DNA of 64,000 nucleotides from Magicicada septendecula (GCA_034769895.1 CM068367.1:317377986-317441985); one strand, 5' to 3'; numbered from the stretch's first letter, positions 21,317-38,198 are shown. Translations and numbers: made by a program. The notes: generated by a model from the letters alone, not told the origin.

Positions 21317-21384
21317 TTATAATATATTGTTATCATCAAAAATTTTGTAACGCAAATATATTTTACTATTAAAATTATCATCTA

Positions 21385-23172
21385 TTTTTACTTCCATGTT
21401 CCTTAAGGAAATGGAAGTATGATGATGGCAAAAAAAAAATCGTGTTCGAGATTATTGCAGATTCTGATTGTACTTCACTCAAAACATGAAAAAAGTCGTT
21501 TTTCGAAAAGTGTGTGTGTGTGCGTCAATAGATTTTTTTCTATGGCAAACGATAACAGCCGCAAATTCAAACAGAATCAAATAATTTTTTGCATACAGCC
21601 CTGATTTATAGAGTACTCAAGACCTATTGTTTTTGGTGAAGATCGGTTAAGGGAAAGGGGTAGTTTACCTGCAACATTTTTTGTTTTAACAAGGGTATTT
21701 TCTATGGCAAACGATAACAGCCGAAAATTCAAACAGAAACAAATAATATTTTGCATACAGCCCTGAATTGTAGATTTCTCAAGACTTATTGTTTTTGTTG
21801 AAGATCGGTTAAGGGAAAGGGGTAGTTTACCTGCAACGTTTTTTGTTTTAACAAGGGTATTTTCTATGGCAAACGATAACAGCCGCAAATTCAAACAGAA
21901 ACAAATAATATTTTGCATACAGCCCTGAATTGTAGAGTTCTCAAGACTTATTGTTTCTGTTGAAGATCGGTTAAGGGGAAGGGGTAGTTTACCTGCAACA
22001 TTTTATGTTTTAACAAGGGTATTTTCTATGGCAAACGAGAACAGCCGCAACTTAAAACATAATCAAATAATTTTTTGCATGCAAATCTGAATAGTAGAGT
22101 TCTCAAGATCTACTGTTTTTGGTGAAGATCGGTTAAGGGAAAGGGGTAGTTTACCAGCAACATTTTTTGTTTTAACAAGGGTATTTTCTATGGCAAACGA
22201 TAACAGCCGCAAATACAAACAGAATCAAATAATGTTTTGCATACAGCCCTGAATTGTAGAGTTCTCAAGACCTATTCTTTTTGGTGAAGATCGGATTAGG
22301 GAAAGGGGTAGTTTACCTGTAACGTTTTATGTTTTAACATGGGTAATTTTTCTAAGACGAATGATAACTGCTGTAAATTCCATCAGAATCAAATAATGTT
22401 TTGCATACCTTCCTGAGCTATAGAGAACTCAATGTCTGTTGATTTTGGTGAAGATCGGTTAAGGGAAAGGGGCAGTTTACCTGCAACATTTTGTGTTTTA
22501 ACAACGGTAATTTTTTCTTTGACGAACGATAACTGCCGCACATTCAAACAGAATCAAATATTTTTTTGCATACGTTCATCAATTGTAAAAGACTGAAGAC
22601 CTGTTGATGTTGGTGAAGATCGGCTAAGGGAAAGGGGTAGTTTACCTGCCACCTTTAATGTTTTAACAAGAGTAATTGTTTCTATGACGAACGATAACTG
22701 CCGCACGTTCAAACAGAATCAAATAATGTTTTGCATGCAGCACTGAATTGTAGAGGACTCAAGATCTATTGATTTTGGTGAAGATCAGTTAAGAGAAAGG
22801 GGTAGTTTACCTGCAACGTTTATGTGATAACAAGGGTAATTTTTTCTATGACAAACGATAACTGCCGTAAATTCAAACATAATCAAATAAGTTTTTGCAT
22901 ACATCATTAAATTGTAGAGAACTCAAGGACTGTTGATTTTGGTGAAGATTGGTTAATGGAAAGGGGTTGTTTACCTGCAACATTTTATGTTGTAACAAGA
23001 GAAATATTTTCATGACGAACAATAACTTCCGTAAATTCAAACAGAATCAAATAATTTTTTACATATATGCCTGAGTTGTAGAAGACTCAAGGCTTGTTGA
23101 TTTTGGTGAAGATCGGTTACGGTGAAAGTGCAGTTTACCTGAAACATTTTTTGTTGTAACAAGAGTAAAGTA
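21385..23172 (-). mobile_element. Tandem-repeat element, possibly Helentron-derived, right (inverted)
   Basis: Inverted counterpart of 14,932-16,235. The palindromic end lies at about 21,390-21,418, then a GT-rich microsatellite (21,510-21,524), then ten units of about 162 bp marked by GTAGTTTACC (near 21,660, 21,821, 21,984, 22,146, 22,309, 22,470, 22,636, 22,800, 22,966 and 23,130). The far end matches TAACAAGAGTAAAGTAC. Units become more diverged toward the 23.1-kb end. No protein is encoded. Confidence 0.55.
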
Positions 23173-23339
23173 CTTAATTTTGATAAATAAAGTATCTTGA
23201 TAAGAAGATCTTAATAATAATCCACTGTAGAAATGAAGATAAAATATCTATAAATGTAGGGGATAGTTGAACGGGGTGGGGGTAATTTTCTATAAATGAA
23301 AATTATAGTTGAAGGGGGAGGGGATAATTTGTATATGTG
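23173..23339. other. Spacer, no gene
   Basis: Contains two diverged copies of a G-rich sequence (GGGGTGGGGGTAATTTTC near 23,275 and a similar GGGGGAGGGGATAATTTG near 23,313). Nothing else recognised. Confidence 0.6.
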
Positions 23340-23553
23340 TACTACGTTATCGGCAACAAAGTAGTAGTTTGTTGTTAAAATTCCTTCCCGGGCTGTTTGG
23401 CCGTAGTCCAATGTTTTCTGCAAAACCAGATGTTTCGGCAGTGTCGTCGACTGCCATCATCAGTGAAAATTGAGTGCGATAACATGTGGTGGTATACGTT
23501 AGTGACCACAGTACTGTGGTTAAGGCTGAAGCAATAAGTGGAAAGAAGTAGTT
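23340..23553 (-). repeat. Hammerhead-bearing unit, right copy (inverted)
   Basis: Inverted copy of 13,944-14,170, again with the ACTACTTCTTT-like repeats about 184 bases apart at its ends (23,358-23,370 and 23,542-23,553). It lies next to the tandem-repeat element, as the left copy does. Confidence 0.65.
23418..23475 (-). ncRNA. Hammerhead-like ribozyme motif, right unit
   Basis: On the minus strand: core CTGATGA (23,457-23,463), one T, a perfect six-pair stem II GGCAGT/ACTGCC (23,437-23,455) with a seven-base loop, then GAAA (23,433-23,436) and CATC. The stem III palindrome of the left copy (ACGT) is changed to ACAT here. Stem I is possible with an internal loop. Confidence 0.6.
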
Positions 23554-23566
23554 TCTAAGGAAACAT

Positions 23567-24784
23567 TGTGATGGTACAATCATGGTACATTTTTGGAATT
23601 ACCTTAAATATGGTAACTAGAACATAAATATTGTATTTTTCTATTTTTGTCATACTAAACCCAACCTTAAACACCCGATACGAATCTGCAGTGAGTGGAC
23701 TATATCACAATATTTGTCAGGATTTGAAACAATTCATAGCAAAAAACTGTGTAACATCACAAAAAACAGTGTGCAGTTATTGCGATAACCGAGCCAAACC
23801 TTAATTACGTCAGAGGCTGAGAATGTGTTGACAACGACAAAACGGCGATGTCAACAAGTTAAACAATGGGATTGTGACGTCAGTACACCCCACTTCAGCA
23901 AAATCTAACAAAGACTCTTCTTTGTTAACTGGTCATTTCTTCTGCAGCTCTGATCAACGCCGGCCGGCAACCCATTCACTTACGGGTGAATTTTAACTTT
24001 TTAGACCACTGTAGGTGGTTAATAAACAGTATAATATCTATATACAAAATGTACTAAGGAAAGTTACAGTTCGGCTTTGTGTAGGCGTCCTCGGCCGATG
24101 AATCGTCCGTAAAAAGATCGACGTTTAGAATCGGTCCCACGACGGTGGGTTACGTAGGTTGACACGAAGGTGCCCCGTCAGAAACCGTAAAATTAAACCG
24201 ATTGTGCCGATGTCAGGACGATGCTAGCAGTGCGAGGAGGCCGACACGAAATGGGTGAGACCGTTCCTTGTACACTTTAAATCCTTTCATTATTTCCCAA
24301 TATAAAATTTTATTGTAGAAATCAATTATTTAAAAAATTATTTAAAATTTCAATATATTTAAAAGGAGCTCCACAATTCATAAAAGTTTGTACCATGAGT
24401 ATGGAAGAGCGAGTGGTTGTGTGTGTGTGTGTAGTAATTCCTAAGTGCTGGGTTGAGCACCACTATATAAATATATATTATTATTGTATAATCATTAAAC
24501 TTAATCAAATTTATTATTACACATTATGTTTTTGGAAGGGTTAAAGTTGGTTTTGAAAAACTGGTATGTAACAAAGTAAAGAATAAAAAGGGGTATTTCA
24601 TTGGTAACAATTAGAACAGCTGTTTTGTTATTTCAAGCAATTTCCGTTTCCTAACAACTTCGCGTAACGAAATCCTGGCCCATGTCATATGTAACATAGA
24701 TGGCGTCCTAGTTTTGGTAATAATAACCATAAGTGTGATCTATAATATATCGTATCTATAAATCAAAATAAACGTAAGTTCACA
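23567..24784 (+). repeat. 5' LTR of a G-family element (G3)
   Basis: It starts TGTGATGGTACAATCATGG, contains the GCCGGCCGGC palindrome (near 23,961) and the ACCAC/GGTGGT hairpin (near 24,005), and ends GTAAGTTCACA. A PBS-like TGTCGCCTGCGAACAGGGAC follows from 24,787, aligning with TGGCGAACCGAACAGG of the complete element at 55,049. The 1,218-bp length agrees with the other G LTRs. Confidence 0.75.
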
Positions 24785-24966
24785 GGTGTCGCCTGCGAAC
24801 AGGGACATTAGGTGGTATTATTTAAACATATTATTACCTAATGTACGCCTAGAAAGAACGGAACAAATTGCTTGAGGTAACGGACACAAAATTTTATAAT
24901 TCGTAAACATAACCCCACAATTAGGTTATACAATTGTATGCATGCAGGTATTGCAAAATTGCCAAC

Positions 24967-25676
24967 ATGAGTACAAGTGACAATATTGAAATAGAAACCA
25001 GTACTTCTGAGATAAATTTAACTAGTGAAATGGAGGTTCACTTAAACCCAATTAGTCAAACTGACGAGGCAAATATGCCTGTGTCTGCAGAGATAACTAA
25101 AGCTGACACATCCATTTCCACTATGGTAGATAACAAACCCGATGGTACTGCGGAAATGATGAAAATTTTATTAAACAAATTTGACAGTTTTGATAAAAAA
25201 TTAGATGAAATAAAAGGTCAAAACTTTCACTTAGAAGAGCAAATTAACACAGTAGAAACACGTTGTGATAACATACAGAAAACTACACTAGCAATTGTTG
25301 ATGATAAGTTCAGTAGTACCATTAATGATTTAGACACTAAAATCGATCTAGTTTATGACACAGTAAATAACACGATTAAAAGTAAATTAGAGTCAACAAG
25401 TACAGAAATACAACAGAAATGTTTAAATTTTGTAGAAAGTCAATTAGAAGTTAAAACCAATATTGAAGTAAGCAAACAAGTAGCGGTGAAAACCAATGTT
25501 TTGCAAAATCATTTAGAAAACATGGAAATAAATGTGATAGATATCACCAAGAATTTAGAAACTACAGATAGTACCATAACTGAACATGAGAAAAGTACCA
25601 AGAGTAGATTTAATTTGTTACAAAGTAAGATTAAAGAAATTGATGACTTAACTGTACAAAATAGTTTGGATGTGCA
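24967..25676 (+). CDS. Family G gag-like protein, N-terminal part (cut by gap)
   Basis: Open for at least 236 codons up to the N gap, with no stop. ATG at 24,967 is preferred over the upstream one at 24,934 because the sister copies begin Met-Ala/Ser soon after the leader. Sequence is Thr/Ser/Asp-rich, then long heptad-like stretches (for example FDSFDKKLDEIKGQN, also seen as FDKKLDEIKNEIKK in the copy at 55.4 kb), indicating a coiled coil. It has no catalytic motif. This is the least damaged N-terminus of the family in the window. Confidence 0.6.
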
Positions 25677-26176
25677 NNNNNNNNNNNNNNNNNNNNNNNN
25701 NNNNNNNNNNNNNNNNNNNNNNNNNNNNNNNNNNNNNNNNNNNNNNNNNNNNNNNNNNNNNNNNNNNNNNNNNNNNNNNNNNNNNNNNNNNNNNNNNNNN
25801 NNNNNNNNNNNNNNNNNNNNNNNNNNNNNNNNNNNNNNNNNNNNNNNNNNNNNNNNNNNNNNNNNNNNNNNNNNNNNNNNNNNNNNNNNNNNNNNNNNNN
25901 NNNNNNNNNNNNNNNNNNNNNNNNNNNNNNNNNNNNNNNNNNNNNNNNNNNNNNNNNNNNNNNNNNNNNNNNNNNNNNNNNNNNNNNNNNNNNNNNNNNN
26001 NNNNNNNNNNNNNNNNNNNNNNNNNNNNNNNNNNNNNNNNNNNNNNNNNNNNNNNNNNNNNNNNNNNNNNNNNNNNNNNNNNNNNNNNNNNNNNNNNNNN
26101 NNNNNNNNNNNNNNNNNNNNNNNNNNNNNNNNNNNNNNNNNNNNNNNNNNNNNNNNNNNNNNNNNNNNNNNNNNNN
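25677..26176. other. Assembly gap, exactly 500 N
   Basis: Run of 500 N. A round number usually marks a fixed-size scaffold gap rather than a measured length. It separates a G-family gag from a Penelope-type 5' end. Confidence 0.98.
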
Positions 26177-26254
26177 ATCATTGACTTCAACACCTGGTGA
26201 CTTGAATTTCCGTATTTTATTTTTATTCTTCGTATTGTTTAAATTAGCAGCCAT
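26177..26254 (-). CDS. Start of a reading frame next to the hammerhead end (PLE-like?)
   Basis: A minus-strand ATG at 26,254 opens MAANLNNTKNKNKIRKFK and continues into the gap. It begins just downstream of the inverted repeat with hammerhead motifs at 26,262-26,451, the position expected for the ORF of a Penelope-like element. Only 26 codons are visible, so the family is an inference. Confidence 0.4.
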
Positions 26255-26261
26255 CCTTACT

Positions 26262-26451
26262 ATTTCTTTTATGAATTTGCTAACTGCTATAATTTTTATT
26301 GTTCGACTAAGCTTTTTGTCATCACTGACATCTTCAGGTCTTAAACAACCATGTTAGGTCTTGGTTGTTTAAGACCTGAAGATGTCAGTGATGACGAAAA
26401 GCTTAGTCGAACAATAAAAATTATAGCAGTTAGCAAATTCATAAAAGAAAT
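26262..26451. repeat. Inverted repeat of two PLE-type ends, each with a hammerhead motif
   Basis: Arms of about 89 bases (26,262-26,350 and 26,363-26,451) are nearly perfect reverse complements around a 12-base spacer. Plus-strand motif: GAC/GTC stem I base, CTGAAGA (26,376-26,382), one T, stem II GTCA/TGAC with GTGA loop, GAAA (26,396-26,399), palindrome AAGCTT, and A at 26,405. In the left arm (minus strand) the GAAA reads AAAA, a change of the essential G12. One arm leads to the ORF start at 26,254; the other ends in AT-rich DNA. Confidence 0.7.
26363..26415 (+). ncRNA. Hammerhead ribozyme motif, right arm
   Basis: An intact version of the motif described for the inverted repeat. Core, extra T, 4-bp stem II with GTGA tetraloop, GAAA, self-complementary AAGCTT stem III, cleavage nucleotide A. 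Stem I pairs GAC with GTC and, past a small internal loop, GTT with AAC. Confidence 0.65.
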
Positions 26452-27170
26452 TTTATTTTTAGTTGATAATCTTAACAGAGACATTTGACATCAATGTCAG
26501 TGCCCTAGTGAGGTTCTTTATTAAAAAGTATAATGTCTATAATAATTTAAGTGCACTATTTAATGTTAATACTAATCCCACTAGTCCTTACATTTTGGAT
26601 ACTTTGTTAATGATGTGAGAAAATTCATTATAAAACTGGAACTTGTGTCTTGAAAAATCGATTTTTCTTATTAAATTACTAAATTGCTATAATTATCTCA
26701 CATTTTCAGCACTCTATTATTCCATTGTCATTTACTCTAATGTATAATCAAATATCATACACACGAAGTAAAAAAATCTTACTGATGAGGTAGCGTGTTG
26801 TTGACAGTCTGCAGTGACACATGTAACATTTGCATATAACAGTACAAAAAGGTTATAGTTCTGAAAATGGGAAAACTACACAAATCATTCAGTAAACTTA
26901 AAATAACAGGAATGTAACTGATAATAGAAGCGAGTACAGAAGGTTGTCAATTTTTGTAATAATTAGGTCACACTAGCCAAACTTATATTTTCTGTCTACA
27001 TAAGAATATAGTGTTATCCTACCTGTAATAATAAAAATGAGACAAATGTAATAAATTATAGTGCTAAATAATGGTTTAAATATTTTTAATTTACTAACTA
27101 GTATACAAAATTATTTTTCTATAATACATAATTATATAATTATTTTAAAGAATTTATCTTCTTCTGTTAA
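26452..27170. other. AT-rich DNA, no gene seen
   Basis: No long frame, no repeat structure and no motif recognised. Confidence 0.6.
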
Positions 27171-27249
27171 GGAGTCAAAATCCCTTATCTCTATGGTAGC
27201 AGTAGGCATTAAACTCTGTAGGTGAATACTGTACTTTATATATATAGCT

Positions 27250-27960
27250 GTAATAGCGTTGTTCAGCTGTGTCATGTTTTTGCTATTATTTTCCCCATTT
27301 CTACAAGGACAAGCCCCGCCTTTGTCTGTCTGATGGTTCTGATGTCCACCTTGATGTCCTCTGGTTTGACCCTGCTTTGTAATACTTGAAGTATCTCAGC
27401 ACAAGTTTTTCCCAACTCCAGTCTAATGAGTAGAGCCTCTCCTTGTGTCCCTTATGGCGATCTTTCTTGCTGCCGTTTCCTCCAAGGTCTATCATAAAGA
27501 ACTGTAGAATCGTTGGTCCTAGTCTCATTCTTATTATTTCACTAGACTTCAATCCATTCAATTCGAAAAGAGTCATCATGTTCCCTTATTTCCTCATGTA
27601 TAATATGTATTTTTTTTCTTCCCTTTCCCTTTTCCTGCTTTATGGGACTAGTTGCAACTTCTTTCTTCTTTGTGGTAGCCTCCATTTGTTCTATACCATT
27701 TCACTTGTAGGGTCTGTCTCGCTTTCCTACAGATGTTGACGTTTGCTTCAATGACTTCCAACAAGTGGAGTCCAGTTTAATATCCATACAGATACTCTTC
27801 TGTCTGGATACAGCAGCCATCGTCTTTTTTAAAATAACTTTCCATTCCTGGAGCTCAATGTCCTCTTTAACTTCTGCCTCCTCTATGTGAGTGAGGTTGG
27901 CACGCTATTGCAATCTTGAGCGCCTTTCTGTTAAAATTTTTAACATTCTGAAATGGTAGA
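27250..27960 (-). pseudogene. R1-type LINE ORF1 (gag-like) remnant
   Basis: The minus-strand translation contains GEALLIRLELGKTCAEILQ, then RVKPEDIKVDIRTIRQTKAG and LVLVEMGK. These match the conserved block of ORF1 proteins in R1/TRAS-type and related non-LTR elements (G.A.LI....GKTYAE.L..I...V.PE....V...R.TR.G..L.E). Upstream a basic frame is interrupted by several stops. No zinc knuckles or RT nearby, so it is an old fragment. Confidence 0.6.
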
Positions 27961-34258
<6,298 letters not shown>

Positions 34259-34262
34259 GTAT

Positions 34263-34815
34263 TGTTACGACGGTCTACTTGATCGTCACAGGTACAGTGG
34301 AAAACAAAATAAGTACAAGTTGCCAATTAAGTCACTAATCACCAGCTTTAATTTTTACAGTTAAACAGTTCGTAATTAACAACACAATCTACTACAACAA
34401 ATCAAATATAAATTGTTCACACGCAATAAAATGTCACTAATATAAACACAATTGTATTACAATTATACCGCCCGATTATAAAATGCAACACTTCACTAAT
34501 AACCACTTGAACATACACAGTAATGTCGCCCGATAATAACTCTTGAACCGAACTGTAAACATATCGCTGCTATACTGACTTGAGCGTCCCTGAGTAATTG
34601 TATTTATAGCCGCCGAAAATCTAGACGATTCCTAATTGCGTCATAGCGTCTGTGTGAACTACGTAATTAACTGCGGCCATGACACAGTCCGCACGGCTGG
34701 CGGCATCGAGAAGACTCTCACAAATGCTCTCACAAGCACGTACGCCACACACAGTAGAGCGAGATTCTTCTGGCACATTCGACAAACACGTAGATTGTTC
34801 TGTGATGTCGTAACA
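34263..34815 (-). repeat. 3' LTR of element C
   Basis: 553 bp, TGTTACGAC...GTCGTAACA. The right border is set by the adjoining polypurine tract (minus strand). Confidence 0.9.
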
Positions 34816-36224
34816 CTACCCCCTCCTTAAGCCTGTTCGTCCCGAACTGGCAAACCGTCTCTGAAGTAATACTCGACCAGGCGATCTAGGTGGACGCCTT
34901 TGCGAAAGATAATTCTCTGGTTCTTCGAATTCAGTCTCGTGTGATCTGAACATCACGTTCCCAGGAATGCGAGACTTCCGCTCAACCACTAGTTTTGCAG
35001 GAATCACTCCTGTTGCGTCATGTACTGATGACCTAAACACCACTGGCTGATCCAAGTTTGTTTGGTTCTCATCAACAACCTCTTGCATAACCTCATCTTC
35101 AGCCACTTTGCCCTCGGGCGCTTCTATCAGCTCAGGAACAAGCAAGAGTTTTGTCTCGACCCCCATAGTTGGCTTTCCAATCACTTCTTTTGTTGTTACA
35201 CTTATTTGTATTTCCTCTGCTAGTTCTTCCTCCATTTCCGCTTGCAATAGGGAGGGTTCCTCTTGACCAGACCTGTTGACTTTTTCTTCGACTAATGCCA
35301 CTCGCTTAATCGAATGGTTGGTAGACCCTGTCATTTTAGCCATGCAAAGCTTTATTTTCTCTTGGCCAACCTTCAGGACATTCTCTCTTAAGTCCACAAC
35401 GAATCCGTAGGCATTCATAATGTCCGTGCCAAGAATCATTTCATCAACAATGTCTGCAACGAGCATTTGGTGGCTAAACTCGAGAAGACCCAGGCATACA
35501 CGTACGTCTACCTTTCCTAGCACCTTGACGGGGCTTCCAGTCACAGTCTGTATTGTACAAGAGCTAATTAGATGCTGGCGGTTGCTGACTAAGTCAGGGT
35601 GCACAATGGCACAATGGACACTGTTGCGTCCGTGTCAACTGTAAATGATGTTGGTTTACCTTCCGCAAATCCATTAACAATCAAGTTTCCACTGGTCTTA
35701 TGTAGCGTGGAAACTGTGAGCTGTTCTGGGGCTTTACTTCTCCAATTGGTGCGATCACTCTCTTCTCTCGGTATCTTCTTCTCCCAACAGTCTACCTGTA
35801 GATGACCACGTTTTCCACAGTTGTAACATTTCGGTCTTCTGTCATTTTCAAATCGTTGCAACTCTCTTGAACTTTTGAATTGTTTGTCCGACAACATTGT
35901 TTTTCTGCACCCATCGTAACGGCAATGTGATACAGGGATCTTCTGACTGCAATGTGATGGCACAAACCCATTAATGTAGCAGGACGCTGACTTGGCAGCT
36001 TCAAACTCTAAGGCGTGAACAAGAGCTTCTGAGCTATTTCGGTGTCTTGCCATTCGTAACACTTGCTGAAGTTCACAATCTCCGATGCTATCAATAAATG
36101 TCTGCACCACAAACCTTATTCGGAAGTCTTCTGGTGCTTCAGGATAGGCCAATCTAATCAATCTGTTGATACTTGCTTCACACTCTTGAAGACTCTCCCT
36201 GGAACGTTGTCGTCTTGTTCTCAA
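34816..36224 (-). pseudogene. Gag-protease-(deleted RT)-integrase tail of element C
   Basis: Minus-strand frame 36,224-35,589 is the C-terminal half of a Gypsy-type gag. It has the helical block INRLIRLAYPEAPEDFR and a CCHC zinc knuckle CYNCGKRGHLQVDC, then the start of the protease with VDTDA where DTGA is usual. A frameshift near 35,600 leads to 35,604-34,816: protease end with EMILGTDIMNAYGF, then, without any RT or RNase H, an integrase-C-terminal-like segment SSVHDATGVIPAKLVVER. The catalytic pol core has been deleted with the frame kept, producing a short fused protein. It cannot transpose by itself. Confidence 0.8.
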
Positions 36225-36243
36225 CTAAGCGTAGTACACATCT

Positions 36244-36765
36244 CATAGGTACAGTGGAAAACAAAATAAGTACAAGACGCCAATTAAGTCACTAATCACC
36301 AGCTTTAATTTTTACAGTTAAACAGTTCGTAATTAACAACACAGTTTACTACAACAAATTAAATATAAATTGTTCACACGCAATAAAATGTCACTAATAT
36401 TAAACACAATTGTAGTACAATTAAACCGCCCGATTATAAAACGCAACACTTCACTAATAACCACTTGAACGTACACAGTAATGTCACTCGATAATAACTC
36501 TCGAACCGAACTGTAAATATATCGCTGCTATACTGACTTGAGCATCTCTGAGTAATTGTATTTATAGCCGGCAAAAATCTAGACGATTCCTAATTGCGTC
36601 CGTATGAACTACGTAATTAACTGGGGCCTTGACACAGTCCGCACGGCTGGCGGCATCGAGAAGACTCTTGCAAATGCGTCTACAAGTACGTACACCACAC
36701 ACAGTTGAGCGAGATTCTTCTGGCATGTTTGACAAACACACAGATTGTTCTGTGATGTCGTAACA
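36244..36765 (-). repeat. 5' LTR of element C (inner end deleted)
   Basis: It matches the 3' LTR from GGTACAGTGGAAAAC to GTCGTAACA. The inner ~30 bases (starting TGTTACGAC in the other LTR) are missing. Confidence 0.9.
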
Positions 36766-36779
36766 GTATTTATTCCACA

Positions 36780-37545
36780 GTCATCATAATTCAGATTTTG
36801 AAATGTTAATTGCAGTGCACTACTGTATAAACTGACTGGATATCTTTGCCTGCTCGTTGTCCTTGTTGGGAATGCATGTCTTGTTCTACTAGTTTTGATT
36901 TATGGCTGTAAGTACTTCACTGTCATTGATCAATTTATAGCATCTGCTGTTGTGTCTGATTTCCAAATTTTTCTCCATTGCTATGCATGTCTTCAGTTAA
37001 ACTGCACTCTCTTAGCGCTTATTAAACACTTTGATATCTTTATTATCTTCTAATTGTAAGCTGATTTGCAGACTTCCCAGTATGCACAGGTTTTGTGTTT
37101 TATCTGTGATTATGGATAATCTCCATTTTTCATATTCTTCTTTTGTTTTTCTAGTCGTTCATTCCAGATCACCTTTATCTTGGGATAATATAACTTGGTT
37201 ATCTCCAAACAGTAGTATAAAAACATACGTTTTATTTATCTGCAGTTCAGTTCCTCTGAATTTTCTTTTTTCCTGTTGGGAGTACTTGATTTATATATAT
37301 TTTAAATAGTGTTGGGGATATACGGCATCCTGGTCTTGAGCTTTTTGGCACCCTTTGTCCAATTTTAATTTTTATTTGTATGTCCTTACAGAGTTCTGTT
37401 ATAGTTTGAATAATAGTCTTGTTTATGCCTTTACTGTGTAGTGCTTCTAAAAATTTTTATAATTGGCACATTGTCAGATGCTTTGGAGAGATCAAGAAAC
37501 AGTAGATGGACTTCTTTATTCACTGATACTTCTTTTTCTGTTAGT
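36780..37545 (-). pseudogene. LINE reverse transcriptase fragment
   Basis: The minus-strand translation gives KEVHLLFLDLSKASDNVP (palm, first catalytic Asp; usually LDLxKAFDxVP) near 37,500-37,450. Next come a degraded GCR/ISPT block near 37,310 and a YxDD-like FADDQVIL context readable with frameshifts near 37,190. Many stops. It resembles RTE/CR1-like invertebrate LINEs, but I cannot fix the clade. Confidence 0.6.
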
Positions 37546-38040
37546 GCAAGTTGATAACTTTAAGTATCTTGGGAGCTACATTGAGTCAGATGGGAGATGG
37601 ATCAGTGATGTAAAATATAGAATTGCAAAAGCAATAGGAGTATTTTCAAGAAAAGATCTCTCCTGGTTTCTAGAAAATGTCCCTGGAAACCAATAAGAAA
37701 TTCGTTAAAAAATTCATTTGGAGCATACGTACATATGACTCAGAAACCTGGACCTGAGGAGATCGGAGAGAAGCTGTCTTGATGTTTTTCAGGTTTGGTG
37801 CTGGAGGAGGGCCTCAAGAGTACCATGGACAGAAAGAATATTTAATGATAAGATTCTGAAGAGAGTGGATGAAAGTAGGGTTCTGATTGAACCATTGTGG
37901 AAAGGGGAAGCAGTATGGTTGATCACCTTCTATACCATTCAAACTGGTTCACCACACTGATTGAGGGACTGGGACGGCTCCAACAGGAGTATATGGATGA
38001 AGTAAAAGGAGAAAGAAGGTATGTGGTGATTATGAGACTG
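37546..38040 (+). pseudogene. LINE RT C-terminal fragment, opposite orientation
   Basis: Plus-strand frame with VDNFKYLGSYIESDGRWISD, then WCWRR and SRVPWTERIFNDKILKRV. These match the region after the RT catalytic core in LINEs (FKYLGS..T.DG, then W...R..W.DR..N..VL.R). It is cut by the G element at 38,040 and resumes for about 45 bases at 58,589 up to a stop, after removing one ACTG. It abuts the inverted RT fragment, as expected for a twin-primed (5'-inverted) LINE insertion. Confidence 0.65.
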
Positions 38041-38198
38041 TGTGACGGTACAAAAGTCCGTCTTAGAATTCATTGGTACAGGAGAAAACAATTTTATTGT
38101 ATTTTCATATATTTAAATGGTTAGGTTAACTTTCCCCAATGTATTACACACGACGCAGTTTTGTCAGTACAACTCGACGCCAAGGTCATGGCCTACGT

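Larger units (their letters stand above)
17143..21384 (+). mobile_element. hAT transposon (ZMYM1-type), split by insertions
   Basis: The left end CAGGCGTGGATCCAGGGGGG is typical of hAT terminal inverted repeats in this subfamily. The transposase is recognisable in two blocks: N-terminal and catalytic part at about 17,834-19,112, and dimerisation domain at 21,119-21,316. Between them sit a fragment of another hAT end and Penelope B. No matching right terminus is visible before the tandem-repeat element begins at about 21,385, so the 3' end is probably lost. Confidence 0.7.
34263..36765 (-). mobile_element. LTR retrotransposon C, internally deleted, with TSD GTAT
   Basis: Both LTRs are present. 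Outer ends are TGTTACGAC (34,263) and GTCGTAACA (36,765), a 9-bp inverted terminus. GTAT at 34,259-34,262 and 36,766-36,769 is the target duplication. On the minus strand a polypurine tract AAGGAGGGGGTAG lies directly before the 3' LTR. The 5' LTR lacks about 30 bases at its inner end, and the PBS and gag start are gone. The 5' and 3' LTRs are closely similar. Confidence 0.9.

Noticed and set aside
21600..21680. Hammerhead-like pattern (GTGAAGAT...GAAA) in each ~160-bp tandem unit
   Set aside because: The segment between the two blocks cannot form a stem II, C3 is replaced by G, and the pattern follows from the conserved GGTGAAGATCGGTTAAGG sequence alone.
25631..26254. Long frames spanning the gap
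   Set aside because: Produced by treating N as sense codons; only the ends flanking the gap are real sequence.
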